DNA from: Anodontia alba
Lineage: Eukaryota > Mollusca > Bivalvia > Lucinida > Lucinidae
Assembly: GCA_964016985.1 (NCBI GenBank)
Contig: OZ024826.1
Coordinates: 45,105,978 to 45,169,977, forward strand
Direction of reading: 5' to 3'
Length of the DNA stretch: 64,000 nucleotides
Below the pieces are notes generated by a model, which was given only the letters and a program-made list of their open reading frames with translations, was not told the origin of the DNA and did no database searches. Shown in pieces: positions 32,115 through 44,939 of the stretch; within the stretch, counting starts at the first letter, position 1, and each line of letters opens with the position of its first letter. The translations under genes and the position numbers were made by a program.

Positions 32115-32264
32115 CGTGTTTAGTTGATTAGTTGATATGAAAAAAAAACTGTCGCTCAGTAGCGGAAATATTGCGGTTAAAAAAAACTCGTTCCTTCCGA
32201 ACTCGTTTTATTTTTTCAAACTACCACGCTCCATCGTGACTGATTTTTCATATCAACCAAACAC
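32115..32264. mobile_element. Small inverted-repeat element upstream of exon 2, copy B
   Basis: GTGTTTAGTTGATTAGTTGA at the left and TTTTTCATATCAACCAAACA at the right. It differs from A by an 8-base TTGATTAG insertion in the left arm. Its end lies about 28 bases before exon 2. Confidence 0.7.
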
Positions 32265-32291
32265 TGTTGATTATTCTCTATACATTTTTAG

Positions 32292-32462
32292 GTAAATTCG
32301 TGGCTTTCTCAGCGTACCTGGATCACACCTTGAGCAATATCGGAAATGACCAGACTATCGAATTCAACCAAATCATTTTGAACGAGGGCGGAGGCTATGA
32401 TCAAAGAACGGGTGTGTTCACCTGTCCTCAGAGTGGTTTATATCTCATCACCTTCTTTATTG
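32292..32462 (+). CDS. C1q-domain gene copy B, exon 2
   Basis: Acceptor ACATTTTTAG, donor ATTG|GTAAGA, 171 bases, phase 1 at both ends. Same C1q landmarks as copy A (AFSAYL, IEFNQIILNEGG, YDQRTGVFTCPQSGLYLI), with Gly instead of Asp at 123 and Thr instead of Ala at 142. It differs from copy C by one silent base. It is flanked by palindromic elements on both sides, as in A. Confidence 0.92.
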
Positions 32463-32475
32463 GTAAGATATTGTC

Positions 32476-32569
32476 CCCAGTGGACACGCAACGTTGAAAG
32501 AACGTCCTATCAACGTCGATATGCATCGACGTTGATGCGACGTTGTATAAACGCCTTGTGCCCGCTGGG
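32476..32569. mobile_element. Palindromic CCCAG element abutting exon 2 donor, copy B
   Basis: CCCAGTGGACACGCAACGTT to GCCCGCTGGG, with one inner ACGTCGATATGCATCGACGT unit. The start lies 14 bases after exon 2. This short form, also in C, is probably ancestral to the expanded form in A. Confidence 0.72.
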
Positions 32570-32904
32570 TCATTACCTTAAAGGCTATATATACAGACTA
32601 TCATTGAGCTTCCTTTTATATTTTAGACATTTTAGCAAATGCTCTACAGCCCACAACTTTTTTCTATTTTCAGTTGAAATGGTCAATACTTGGTTCTTGT
32701 CTGACAACAGTCCCCATCAAATTTTAAGACAAATAACGATATGGCAGCTTATGTGTCATGTGATCAGCTTCCGCTCCATTCTAAGACACTGGCACACATC
32801 TTGTAGGAGGTTACGAACAATGTAAGGGTTATTTGTAAACCAGATGATTTTCTATTTTCATATTGAAAATAACCACTCAAAGTGTACAATTTTGCTAAAG
32901 CACC

Positions 32905-33015
32905 AGATAATTTGATTGCAACCAAATCATTTTGACCGAGGGCGGAGGCTACGAAGAACGAGTGTGTTCATCTGCCCTCAGAGGGGCCTTTATCTCATAA
33001 CGTTCTTTATTGGAA
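32905..33015 (+). pseudogene. Relic of a duplicated exon 2, copy B
   Basis: Same dead exon 2 half as at 6365-6475, with GGGCGGAGGCTACG, the 4-base deletion and GGAAAAGG where the donor should be. Confidence 0.85.
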
Positions 33016-33337
33016 AAGGCATTATCATTTCATAATTATGTAAAAAGTATATTTCATTGTAGCCATAGCTCTAGATAAGCTATTTTTAAACCATAATTAT
33101 TGATCTTTTCCTCATTTTACTACCAAAATATATGTGATTGGTACTCATAAGAAGTGCCTTTCCAAGGCGCTTCTATTGAGTACCCCACATATGGTTCGGC
33201 GGAGAATTAAAACATTTTTGATGATACCTTTCTTATCTAGTAGCTTTGTAAGCCCTGGAATTTTAACCATATAACATCGGAAATAAGAATATTATAAAGA
33301 TGAAGCAAATTAAGAGAGAAAAGTATATGTATATGTG

Positions 33338-33381
<44 letters not shown>

Positions 33382-33992
33382 TGTGTGAGGTAGAATCTGT
33401 GTTAGAAGAAACAAACGAATTGGGTGTTCATTCTTACCGGTGTCTCCCAAGGCATATTATTTAATGATAATGTACATAATATAATTTCTTCCATCAGCTT
33501 TTTTGCTGAAGAATCCAGCCTGTACATTGTTGTTGTACGTACCCTGACTATAGACTTGGAAATTAAAAACAAATGGGCAACCTCATGGTTGGTTGATTTT
33601 AATCAATAAACAAAAACAGCTTCTCTTCTGATCTCTAGGAAATTCAATCCAATTGCACATCATCCTCTTAAAATGAACGACATCGTACTTACAGAAATTT
33701 CGAAACACATACATCTGGGAGTCACTTTTTCAAAAATATAAGTGAAAATACTCAGGGAATGCCACAATCATGAAGCCCAGCCCTCCCAATGCACGAGAAG
33801 AATGAGAGATGAGGAACAAATAACATAAACGCCATTTGTGAAACCAAAGACGCACAAAGAAAAACCGCAATAGAAAACCCGGCTTGAAACGGTCAGTAGG
33901 AAAACTATTAGTGGGGGGACTTAAACCAATTGTATTCACGCGAAACCTCACATTTAATTTTGATGCAGCTCCAACCCTTACACATGAACAGA
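33016..33992. other. Copy B intron 2, left part
   Basis: Collinear with copy A 6476-7503. It carries a GTGC/GT microsatellite (33335-33386) and a diverged reverse R1 piece (33740-33900). No gene. Confidence 0.5.
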
Positions 33993-34100
33993 CCCAGCGG
34001 GCACATGACGTCTATACAACGTCGCCTCAACGTCGATGCAACGTCATGACGTTGCATCGACGTTGAGGCGACGTTGTATAGACGTCATGTGTCTGCTGGG
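33993..34100. mobile_element. 108-bp hairpin element, copy B
   Basis: Arms CCCAGCGGGCACATGACGTC and CCCAGCAGACACATGACGTC (reversed), with only two mismatches over about 54 bases. It is more perfect than the copy A hairpin, where one further change (CGTAGATG) broke symmetry. Confidence 0.87.
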
Positions 34101-34513
34101 GAACACTTTAATAAGATCACTGAAACTGCATGGACTATACCCACTTTGATAAGATCTCTTAAGTTTAAGCTTAAGTTAAACAGCCAAGCACTATAACATA
34201 CATGCATGCATGGCATTTATACGTCCCCTACTTGAAAATAGATACTTAGTATGGGGCAAATGCAACGTGAATCTAACAAACAGCTGGATTAAACCCTTTC
34301 AGCTATGTAGACCAAGCCAGATACTTTTACAAACAGTGTAGTGTCTTTTTGCAACAATGGATAAGCAATATTAAAGTTGTTCATTTTATTTTATTTCATT
34401 TATTTATTTATTTATATTTTATTTACTTATTCATTTATTTTTTTGTTTATTATTTAAATATTTATTATTTTATTTATTTATTTATATTATTATGATTTTG
34501 TATTCTACTTTAG

Positions 34514-34761
34514 GTGTCAGAGGTCCTGGCGATTTTTACGCTACTTTGATGATTAATAATAACTCTACGATCGATGCTGTAGCGGAAGGAGCGCATGGTA
34601 GCCAGGATTTACAAGGAGGTAACAGCGTGCTAGTAAAACTCAACACAGACGACAAGCTGCGGATTAAAAGGAAAGATGGACTCGGTAAATCTAAGCTCGA
34701 CTCCTACCCCGGGATCAGAATTTCTACGTTTTCAGGCATCCTCTTGCATCTACAACTATAG
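34514..34761 (+). CDS. C1q-domain gene copy B, exon 3
   Basis: Acceptor TTCTACTTTAG, phase 1, stop TAG at 34759-34761. It encodes residues 147-227 and closes the C1q fold with ISTFSGILLHLQL. Relative to A it has Leu202, Ile215 and Ile221. Joined to 14446-14710 and 32292-32462 it makes an intact 227-residue protein. Confidence 0.92.
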
Positions 34762-35289
34762 ACAGAGACGACATTACACGTCCATATCCAAATGAGACAT
34801 TACTAAATACCCCACTTAAATGGACTATTTACACTTGGTAGATTTTCCATAATTTTGTTAAAGGGATATAGATTTAGTGACTTCATGTTTGCCTTCCTGC
34901 ACACAAAGCCCATTTGCTCCCAAGGGAGCAAATTCTTTCCTTTTAGAGCAGACCTCTTTTCAGAAGGGAAAAAAAACAATTTTGACAGATTTGCCTCCCT
35001 GAAAGCGTATCCATTCCCCTTAAGGACAGTGGATACACTTAATCTGAGGATAGGCAACTAAGATTTTTTGCCTCAAGTCCAGAAAGGATCTACTCCAAAA
35101 GGAAACAAGAAGTGGCTTTAAAAACGATAGCTGCCGTTAGTACTAGATTCTGTTGTTTTTTAGAATAGTTCTTTTTCTTTTGTACGTAAGATGGTGGAAA
35201 AACATAATTTTTAAGTCCAGATTATCACTCAAGCGTTGGAATGAAAAATAACTATCAACTATGATGGCTAGTATGATTGTAAATCATTA

Positions 35290-35331
<42 letters not shown>

Positions 35332-35775
35332 TGTGGGGATCGAACAATTTATAATCATACTCGACATGTCCTCGGTTGAATATAAAGTGGACATGGTGGC
35401 GCTTTGTGTAAAACAGCGGCACCAGGTGTGCTCGGGTGATCCATGAACGCAATGCACATGTTACACAGTCGCCGCTGCCTCCATGTGCCTCGGGTACCTG
35501 CTTTGGTTAAAAATCTGCACTACAACAACTATTCCCAGGCATAGATCAATACAGTGCCCAGCAAACACACAACATGGTAATAACGTGATTTCGACAGCCT
35601 TTCACATTACTGTGCAAGCGTCATTCTTTGGCAAGACGTTTTTCTCTTAGCGTTTTAATGCGAAATGTAATTTTTAAATGACTGATCATATCATTACGAA
35701 CCATTTTTTGTTGTTTTGTTTGTTTTTTTTTTGTTTGTTTGTTGTTTTTTTGTTGTTGTTGTTTTTTTTCTTTTT

Positions 35776-35819
<44 letters not shown>

Positions 35820-36269
35820 TTCTGTTTCTCTGCTTTTTTTTTTTCAATTTTTTTGTGTTTTGTGGTGCACCTAATTTTACCGCAACAAAATGGCTCTGAC
35901 AAAGCAATTTCATTATACATTGATTTTAACACTTCTGTTAGAAAGTATGGTTTGTTTGTTGTTATTTTTTCTACTGATTTTACTTATTGATGCTCCATAA
36001 CAATATTGAAAAAAAAATGAAATTTGAACAAAGGAAACTTGAGAATCTGCCTCCAATCTACCTTCCCTATCGAGATTTGCATACTATGCATCCATTACTA
36101 TAAAAAATGAAAATATTGGATTTTTTCAATCCAATGAATAGAATAAAACGTTTTATGCATGGTTTATACGACAAACCGTTTGGATTGAATTATGACAAAA
36201 TTTTTCATTTTGCTTCCGATTCTTCAAGGTGTCGAAAGCAGAGCATTCTGACACTTTTTGTATCGAGAA

Positions 36270-36312
<43 letters not shown>

Positions 36313-36674
36313 GTAATGCAGATTCTTTCCATTTATCACGGTTTATAAAAGCTTGGATAAATGAATTAAGGGTTAGGTTTTGATCGAGTAAAACTAATTT
36401 AAGCTCTCATTTTCCCAAGTTGTTGTTTGTGTTGACTGTTCTAAGGCGGTCCCTCTGCTGCAGTTCTTTGTGGCTCGAACTAGCCATGTCTAGAACAAAT
36501 TTCCATGATCCCAAAGATGTACGAACCTTTGAAGTTCAATTGTAGTTTACACCCTTATCAAACCACTCCCCTTTCAAACTACTCCTGAACACTTAAAAAT
36601 GTGTCTACACCGTTGCTGAGGCCCATTTGTCGGAATATTAACCTTTACTACTCTCTTGCCAGATTCTTGCCAGA
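34762..36674. other. Downstream flank of copy B
   Basis: Equivalent of 8276-10179. Includes an inverted repeat at 34900-35030, a (GA)n tract at 35295-35329, the truncated CCCAGCAAAC element from 35567, the T tract at 35718-35845 and (CTAT)n at 36270-36313. No gene. Confidence 0.6.
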
Positions 36675-36840
36675 TTCAGCAGACGACAAATTGATGATAT
36701 TTTGCTTTTTTTTTTTTTTTTTTTTTTTTATAACATTTTCAATAAATTGATATTTCATATAAGGAGACAATTTGCCTGAAATGACAAAGTCTATTTTCTG
36801 AGAAAAATGAAAACAGCATTTCAAAATGTCGTCTGCTGAA
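36675..36840. mobile_element. TTCAGCAGACGAC MITE 1, copy B
   Basis: Same ends as 10180-10358. It is preceded in B by a short duplication of AGATTCTTGCC. Confidence 0.8.
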
Positions 36841-36902
36841 ATTTTTATCAAGCATGCTAAGCGTTGAGGGTAAATACAATTCCAAAATACCGTCCTTACA
36901 AG

Positions 36903-37012
36903 TGGGCTGAAGGTCATCAAAAGCTTAAGTTGAAGATCATCAAAAGCTTTGATGACCTTCAAATCGAGCTTTTGATGACCTTCAACTTTAGTGTTGGATG
37001 ACCTTCAGCCCA
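36903..37012. repeat. Nested palindrome built from AAGGTCATCAAAAGCT, copy B
   Basis: Identical in plan to 10421-10530, with outer arms TGGGCTGAAGGTCATC and GATGACCTTCAGCCCA. Confidence 0.85.
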
Positions 37013-37885
37013 CTTTTCAACCCACTATTCCCACAGTATGGATCACTTTATGGTCAAGTAAGATCTTTTTCAGTTCTGACCGGGACGTTAAATAACGCAC
37101 CTCCCTCGGATGCTTTCATTTTTAAAACCGGTATTTAAATTATAATTGCTTTTTCCCTCTTACAAACAAACTTTGAAACTGAATAAAGCCAGTCTGACTG
37201 GCGCTAAACTTATGCTTCTTGCATGATGAACGTACAACAAACAGGTGTGTGTTGCTTAATGTTTCTTACTATTCTTTCATTCTTTCCTTTTTTATTATAA
37301 CGTTTGGTTGTGCAAGTGATAGTTCTAATGTTCAACTCGGAATCGAGTGGTGTCGAGTTCGAGTTTTGTGATAAGAGATGAAAAAGGATCTTAAGCACTT
37401 TTGATCCGAAAATACACTGCATACATGAAATATTGATATTTCTAGCACAAAGATGAAATAAACCACATCAATCACCCCTAAAATCAGAAATGAGCCTGTC
37501 CATTCTATAAGAGGAAGAAAATTGTATTTAAGTGGGTTAAGCTGTATGGCCAAAGTCGACTTGGTGAAATGAATGCCGGAGTTTTATTTCGTTGCATCTG
37601 CGACAATAGCATATACAACCGACTATGTCTACCAGGCGTTGTCATTTTCATTTCGATATATAACATCACTGAGAGTGCCAAGGTAATGCAAACGTTGTTC
37701 AATCAAATTTATGAATAGACTGAGCCGTTTTGATTGTGATTGGAAATGTCATTTGCTCAGATTAGGACAACGCCCAGTTCAGCCGTTTAGTCTGCCTAAA
37801 CCGTAATGAAAACAAATAACATTGACACCTTATATACGACACATGTACTAAACAGGTATTTAGCCTTTATCACTCCTTGGACTAA

Positions 37886-37974
37886 TTCAGCGGACGACAA
37901 ATTGATGATATTCTTTTTTAGGTTCCCCAGTAGGCCTTGATTTTCATGCAAATCGTCTCTGGATTCGATCTCCA
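37886..37974. mobile_element. Half copy of TTCAGCAGACGAC MITE, copy B
   Basis: TTCAGCGGACGACAAATTGA to GCAAATCGTCTC; left arm only, as in copy A. Confidence 0.7.
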
Positions 37975-38390
37975 ACTTTGAATTCAGCTCTTAATTCAGT
38001 TTGAATGCAGAGCTCGGAATTCGCTTCCGAGCTCTGAATATCCGTCCAATACAGAGCTGAATTCAGAGCTTGGAAGCGAATTCAGAGCTCTAACCTCGTC
38101 CTCTAACTCTGAATTCAAACTTGGAATTTAGAGCTCTGAATTCATTTTCTAGCTATGAATTGTATCTGCGCGAACTCGGAGCCCTGAGTTCAGCCTGCAA
38201 GTGATGAACGTACAAGTGTTAATTCAGCTCTGAATTCAAAGTTTGAATTCAAAGCTCTAAATTTGTATCCCAGCTCTGAATTCAGCTCTTAATTGGACCC
38301 CTGCGAATTCGGAGCTCTGAATTCGCTTCCAAGCTCTGAATTCAAAGTTTGAATGCAAAACTCAAAATTGGCTTCCCAGGTCTGAATTCA
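37975..38390. repeat. Degenerate GAATTC/GAGCTC tandem tract, copy B
   Basis: Matches 11495-11920 nearly base for base. Confidence 0.85.
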
Positions 38391-38524
38391 GCGGACCCGT
38401 TGCAACAATACTCGTAGTCATGGATTTAATTTCATTTCCATCCGGAATCTCGGAATTTCAAGTCAGAAGCGCTACCCGCGCTCAGCTATGCGAATGATAT
38501 ACGACTCAGAATTCACGCCTGTCA

Positions 38525-38990
38525 TTGGATTTTCTGAGATTTCAGTTCACAATTCATGCTTTCTGAGATTGTTACTGAAATGATATTTTACAGTTCATAT
38601 TACACAGTTCACAGTATTTCGAAGTTCATACTTTAACATTCACAGTTCATGATTCAAAGTTCATATTTGAAACAAATCACAGTTGATGCTTCAAAGTTCA
38701 TACTTTAAAATTCACAGTTCGTGTTTCAAAGTCCATACTTTAAATTTCACAGTTCATTCATTGTTCATACATCACTGTACACAATTTAAACAACGCTCTG
38801 CATACTTCAAAGTTTATAGTTCACATATAATAGGCCATTTATTACATATTATTCACAGTTAGTAATTCATACTTCACAGTTCACAGTTTATATTTCACAC
38901 TTCACAGTTCATATTTCACATTTTCCGGTTCACTGTACATAATTCATATTTTACAATTTCATTTCACACTTCCACGTTCACACTTTACAG
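38525..38990. repeat. Degenerate TTCACAGTTCATA tandem tract, copy B
   Basis: Matches 12055-12530 with small losses, for example at 38610 and 38795. Confidence 0.85.
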
Positions 38991-39450
38991 TTACTGGGCC
39001 ACGTCTTCGAACATGTGCAAAATTTACAGATTCAGATTCATACCGCGCATGCGCAAAGTCTCATTCGGGCATTTGTCCTCCATGGCATTGATACATTCTA
39101 TAGAGTCAAACGATTCTGTTGGCGGATAACGAAGGCCCTGATCAGACTGTGCAGATGCACAGGCATATCTGGGCCTCCGCTGTCCGCATATGCCCGAAGA
39201 CACGAGTTTTGCATGACGCGGCCAAGTTAATACTTCATATTATTCACATCTTTCTCCTATTCCTCTAGCTCTGTAAATCTGTGAATATAAACTTGCAGGC
39301 GTATTTGTCTTTAGCTGTACTTTGCCTTAATGTTGACGTATTTATCTTAAAATCTGCATATCGTTATGTCCAGATGTAAATTTTCTTACCAGATCTTGCA
39401 ATAACTCTTATCAGTCAAAAGCTTATGGCTCAGCATTCTAGGTAAATATT

Positions 39451-39573
39451 TAAGCAGACAATATTTTGAAATATTTTCTTATTTTTCCCAGAAAACAGGC
39501 TTTGACATTCCATGCAAATTGTCTCCTATGAAGACAATTTTCCATGAAATGTCAAAACTTGTTTTCTGCTGAA
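39451..39573. mobile_element. TTCAGCAGACGAC MITE 2, internally deleted, copy B
   Basis: Runs from TAAGCAGACAATATTTTGAA to CTTGTTTTCTGCTGAA. About 35 bases of the right arm present in A (13111-13145) are gone, joined within CTGCTGAA/TTTTCT. Confidence 0.72.
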
Positions 39574-39651
39574 TTTGCCAAGACAATGTTAAAAGTTACT
39601 GCATACATCGCTACTTCTTGTTTTTTTAACCTTTACCACCCTCTGGGCTAA

Positions 39652-39815
39652 TTCAGCAGACGACAAATTGATGATATTTTTCTTATTTTTCCCAGAAAAC
39701 AAGATTTGACATTGCATGCAAATTATCTCCATTGGAGACAATTTGCAAGAAATGTCAATCCTGTTTTCTGGAAAAATTACAAAAAAAAAAATATTTCAAA
39801 ATGTCGCCTGGTGAA
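39652..39815. mobile_element. TTCAGCAGACGAC MITE 3, copy B
   Basis: Same as 13228-13389, with ATCTCCATTGGAGA at the centre. Confidence 0.8.
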
Positions 39816-40325
39816 AATATTTTCTAGGGTGCTAGGATACATTTCATGCTATGGAGCCGGGACACAACATTTCCTACAAGATCGCATATCCACAAGTTCA
39901 ATGGCTGTGATAAATAAGAAAAACATTTTAAACGCTTATTTTCTGTGAAAAATAAGAAAACGATTATAAATGTTTATTTATTATGAAAAATGAAAAACAA
40001 AAACTATTTTAAATGTTGTCTACTTTGTTCATAACCATTGAGTATAAGTTTAACCTTTCAATTTTGGAACATCTCTAATGTCTTGCGCAAAGTTAGGTTT
40101 CGCTCCGTTTCAGTTGGTGGGGCAGAGTTAATAAATAAAAAAAAATATTTTAGTCAAACACAACTGTTGAGAAACTTCGCATGATGGATTGTCATATGTT
40201 GCACTTTGACTAGAACAGAAAATAACACATGCCAAACAAAATATGAAATTACCTTAGCTGTTATAACACATTTCTTCGTCGTATAAACATAGTCCTTAAA
40301 TGTTTACTGCTGTCTTCTCACTGAT

Positions 40326-40694
40326 CTGGGGCGGATTCAGAGGCGGTTCGAGCGGTTCAGTCTCGACTGTACCATACTTTGACTCAAGATTTCATTTTAA
40401 TTGGAAATTTGGACAAATTTGATAAATTTGGGATACCGTATTTACCCTAAATATTCACACCCCTTACTCTTTACGTTATAGATCTCTTCAACAAGTCCAT
40501 TATACTACATGTGAATGTGTCTAAAATTGCTGGGTGAGTGACAAACAGTGCAAACACTGATTAGACGCCGCGTTCTGTTGCGTCTGATCTGGGTCTTCAT
40601 TGTTTTGCTCAGGCCTGTCTGTCCGAATACGTACAATAAGTACGATCAATTGATTAAATCGAACCTTTCAGAAATCATCCTTGATCCGCCCCTG
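40326..40694. mobile_element. MITE-like element upstream of copy C exon 1
   Basis: Nearly identical to 13977-14345. It ends about 100 bases before the copy C start codon. Confidence 0.6.
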
Positions 40695-40794
40695 CTGATC
40701 ACTTTTGAGAGAATAACAGGGAGCTTGGCAAGTTGCAGTACGTTTAGTGAAATCTCTACAGACATACTGATCACCTGATATAAGCTTTTGCACA

Positions 40795-41059
40795 ATGAAT
40801 TTCGCATTCATTATTGCTAGCCTTTTGGCTAATAATTTTATTTCTGTTGACGCTACATCTAAGTTCGAACCGCAGTGCTATAGTCGTTTTGACTACGAAT
40901 ACAAAGTCGTCGAAAAGTTGTTTACATTGGAAGCTGCTTATAAGAAACAACAGGAGATAATCCAAGAACTGAAAGATGCTCTAGAAGAGATGAAGAATGA
41001 GAATAAAGCTTTGAAGATAGAAATGGAAGGCCTAAAAAACGTGTCTATTCGACAAGAAG
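40795..41059 (+). CDS. C1q-domain gene copy C, exon 1
   Basis: Encodes the same 88 full codons as copy B exon 1, and I saw no base difference. Signal peptide, Cys28 and coiled coil as described for A. Donor CAAGAAG|GTAATATT, followed by a TTTA tract longer than in B. The intron to exon 2 is about 21.8 kb. Confidence 0.87.
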
Positions 41060-41064
41060 GTAAT

Positions 41065-41104
<40 letters not shown>

Positions 41105-42570
41105 TTTTGAGCATCAAAGTCAGAAAACGTACCTTCTGACGTGTGCGCCCAGCGAAGATTCAGATAAGCCTGTGCATTGGCGCAGTCTGATCAGAATTTT
41201 CACTAGGCGCATTTTGGATAGCCAAGGATGCAAAGTTTCTTTATATGTACAAATAAGACTCTGATCAGACAGCGCCGATAAAGTCAATCGAGTACCTTCA
41301 ACATACCTTTTCTGAGGAAAAAAGAAAACTACGAGTAATTATCTTGACATCGCTCTTATCATCAGCGCAGTCTGATCAGAGAAAGTCAGAACGGTGCATC
41401 CTTGGCTATGCAAACTGCGTCCAGTGAAGATTCTGATCAGACTTTGAGAAGGCTATGTGAGTTCGCATATGTCACACATACGAATACGTAACAGATGTGT
41501 TACTTATGCGTACAATTATACGCATACGTAACAGTTACATATGTGTATGAGTCTCATAAATCAAATTAACACGTGTTCAAACAATACAAAATCTTCATAT
41601 CTTATAAAATTGCAAAGAAAAATGGATACAGAAGGATTGTGTAGATCAGACTTGGAGACTGATCAGTAGTTACACTGTTTGCCACTCATTTTTCACATAT
41701 CACTCTGAATGGTGTAAAGCCTGATCTGATGTTATAATAGATGTTATAATAACAATATGACGTCTAATCTTGGTTTCCACAGCTCTCATGTTACTAATGC
41801 TTAATGCTGTTTTTTTTTTTTTTTTTTTTGTCATGACACCGCTCCTTTAAGAGCGTATGTATGCTCATAGCAGATTTCCATTGTCAGAATAAAATATAAT
41901 GTCAGTTAAAGTGTACTAGTAATAACATTTACACCAGACATTGATCCTTAAATGTTTCAGCTGCAATTCGCACGGGGGTCCTATTATATCCTTCCATGGA
42001 GCTAAAAAAATATTACCACACTTTATTTTTTATTTTATTTTATTTTTTTTTTCGCAACTAGAAATTTCAGTTATAGGCTATTAGCAACATAGACGTTTTC
42101 TGCCGTGGAAGCAATGCATATCGAGTGGTTGCAATAACTTTCACGCATACTTAATATATATCTACAATGTAAAAACCTGTATATTGTACGGTACAATATT
42201 GGCAACTGGCTGCCAGCGCATTTACGGTCAATTTTACGGGCGCCTGTAGAACTTTTCTCGTGGGATGGGTTAAAGATGGGTAAGCTTAATATATGGTGCG
42301 GTAGCTCAAATCCAAACTATATGTCCTACATTACCTACCTTGCCGTACTCTGCCCTGCCACGCGTGATTATTCCTGTAAATAATCTACAGCGCCCGTAAC
42401 ATTTACAGTAAATGCGCTGGCAGCCAGTTGCTAGTAAATACCGTAAATTCTACAGGATTTTTTCACAGTGTAAGGTTATAGTAATCGTTCGTAATATCAA
42501 TGATATATCAGACTTACATTAATGTACATATATACAGTTCTTTCCTGCAGAATGTTCTGATGATTCTTGT
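41060..42570. other. Copy C intron 1, left part
   Basis: Equivalent of 14711-16394: TTTA tract, the TCTGATCAGACT cluster (41110-41450), a T tract (41811-41829) and the GGCTGCCAGCGCA MITE at 42168-42473. About 170 bases shorter than B. No gene. Confidence 0.55.
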
Positions 42571-43522
42571 TCAGAATTGCTGACTGAAAAGATAGATGAT
42601 GATTCTCTTTCGGTACGTTTTGTGGTAGAACTTCTCAAAAGTTTTTGCATTAGACCATCCTGCAGTCTTAATGATAGAGACCATGGGCACCCCTTTAGAT
42701 TTAGCAGCTGACGTAGAAGCTGCCCGAGTACTGTTTACCCCAAACTGCTTTTCAATTTTAACTTTCAATATCAAGCTATTCACCCATCTTGACACAGCCT
42801 GAGGGCTCCTTGATGGGGGTTTTATGTACTTATAAGTAATTTGTATCAAGTCGAAGTCCCTGGGTTCTTTTCAAATATTCTTTTAAACTTTCCATGATAC
42901 ATAGATTACGATTGTGATACCGATCTAATACAATGTCTTTTAGATGGATCCAGGCCTGGTTTGTTTGAGTACATAATTAGTTTTTATCTCAAGTGAATTT
43001 TCATGAAATGTTAAATCATCCATTACAATCAAGTGGAGTGTCTGCCAACGTTGTGCTGTGATAAGCAGAAAAAAGCATACATAATTTTGATGACAACTCA
43101 AGTAAAGTCAAGTTCTGTATTTTCTCAATGTGACATAATACGACCTGTACATCCCATATGATATCGTATCTGGACAAACGTAACTTTATATTATGTATAC
43201 CTTGCAGAAATCTCTTGATTAAGTAGTGAGAACTGAAGTCAGTGCCGCCACAAATTTGAACAAAATTGTTTATAGCTGTCCTTGCTGTCTGGAAAGCATT
43301 GTACTTCAGATCTTTCTTATGGAGAGCTTCCAAGAATGCCCAGATATAATTCACAGTGGGATTAAATGGATTGGAACGTTGTCCACAAAATAGCAGCCAC
43401 TGCTGGATGTAGCAGTTATACTGTTTCTTTGTTGAGTCCCTCCAGGAAGTGAGTATGACTTCTTGAGCTTTTCGCGGTATATTTTGGCGCTGGAGAGCTT
43501 TCCGGATAGGTGAAAACTCCAA
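42571..43522 (-). pseudogene. DIRS tyrosine recombinase remnant, copy C
   Basis: 43522-43016 carries the core-binding part (SWRDSTKKQYNCYIQQWLLF). 42849-42571 carries STRAASTSAAKSKGVP and GWSNAKTFEKFYHK. The Arg and His positions of the active site are changed as in B (SAYHST, VNSTR). The frame is broken between 43016 and 42849. Confidence 0.8.
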
Positions 43523-43724
43523 GGCGCATTTTCACCAGTGGATGCTATAGTTTAGGTCGGTGTGGTAAACTTAGACTCTCCTGTGGCTTCGGAAGTAGTA
43601 TGTAGGGACCACTTATCATGTGAAGAAGCGATGCTCACACGCTTGGGTGGGCCACAGTGGTGCTGTGGTGCTGGGACCACTGCTTCCGTTAAGTCTTGCA
43701 CTATTTTCTGCAGAACTTTTGCCA

Positions 43725-44870
43725 TCAAACTGTAAGTAGGGAAGATGTAAAAAAAAGTTTATTATAAGCCAAGGCATGAGAGAAAGCATCCACAGCCAAA
43801 GCATGGGGATCCGGTCGGAGTGAAACGTACTCAGTTACCTTATCATTTAAACGTAAATATCTGGAACATTTGACTGAGTCTGCATGTAGAGACCATTCTA
43901 GATCATCATTGAAAACCCTTGAATGTTTATTCGCTTCCTTATTCTGTATTCCGGGGAGGTAAGCTGCACTTGAATGAATGTTCCTGTCTAGGCCCAAATC
44001 TCTCGCGCAATAGAATCTAGTTCATTAGACCCCCCTGAAACTTATATATGTATGCACAACTAGTGCGTACATGAGTGCGCACTAAATGCGTACATGAATG
44101 TTCAGCAGATCTTTACAAAAGGTTAGTAATGCTAACTGACATGATTTGAGCTCTAAATATGTATATGTAATTGCTGTTCTTTTGTAGACCACTGTCCACC
44201 TGTTCTGCTATCAGCTGATTTGTCAAAAGCACCCCAGCCCTTTCACGAGGAGTCAGTGAACAGAACTAAATCTGGTGATTTCCGAGTCACTAATTTGACA
44301 AAAGTATGGAGATGTATTACCCACCAATTTATAATAGTTTTAGCCTGACTGGAGACTCTCATGAAGTGATCAAAATTGCCTTTATTGAATCTGGGATGAA
44401 AATCTTTCATTTTTTCCAGAGGTTTATAAAATGAACGGAGCATATTCAAAAGCTGCTTCTGCTGCTACCATTTTCCCGATCATTTTTGCAAAATTCCTTA
44501 TTGACCATTTAGACCTCCTCAAACAATTTTGCAACAATCAATAAGGTATTGTTTTCTCTCTTCAGTTAGTCTCACTGTCATACTTTCAGAACAAAGGAGG
44601 AATCCAAGAAATATATATATTTGGGTAGAGGGGATTAAAACTGATTTTTCTAGATGAACTGTAAAACCTAGGGCGTCCATCAGTTTAACTGTAAGGGAAA
44701 TAGTAATATTACACTCTTCAAAAGAGGAACCTTGCAAACAGCTATCATCTATGTAAGCTGTATTTATGAATCCTTTCGATCACAGGTGTGCGAATACCGG
44801 TTTCAGGATCTTAGTGAGAACCCAGGGTGATGTTGCCAGCCCTATCGAACGGGATGTGAATTGGTAGTTT
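43725..44870 (-). pseudogene. DIRS reverse transcriptase and RNase H remnant, copy C
   Basis: RT with YIDDSCLQG and IYIFLGFLL (here the LGF motif is intact, FGF in B), then RNase H VLFTDSS followed by TGA. The 43997-43725 piece reads AAYLPGIQNKEANKHSRVF and DDLEWSLHA, the late RNase H block of DIRS elements. Confidence 0.8.
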
Positions 44871-44872
44871 TA

Positions 44873-44874
<2 letters not shown>

Positions 44875-44937
<63 letters not shown>
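44875..44937. repeat. (GT)n microsatellite, copy C
   Basis: About 31 GT units. Confidence 0.97.

Positions 44938-44939
<2 letters not shown>

Larger units (their letters stand above)
42571..44874 (-). mobile_element. Decayed DIRS-type retrotransposon, copy C
   Basis: Same remnant and same truncation as in copy B, ending at a longer GT tract (44875-44937). It was inherited with the segment and is not an independent insertion. Confidence 0.82.
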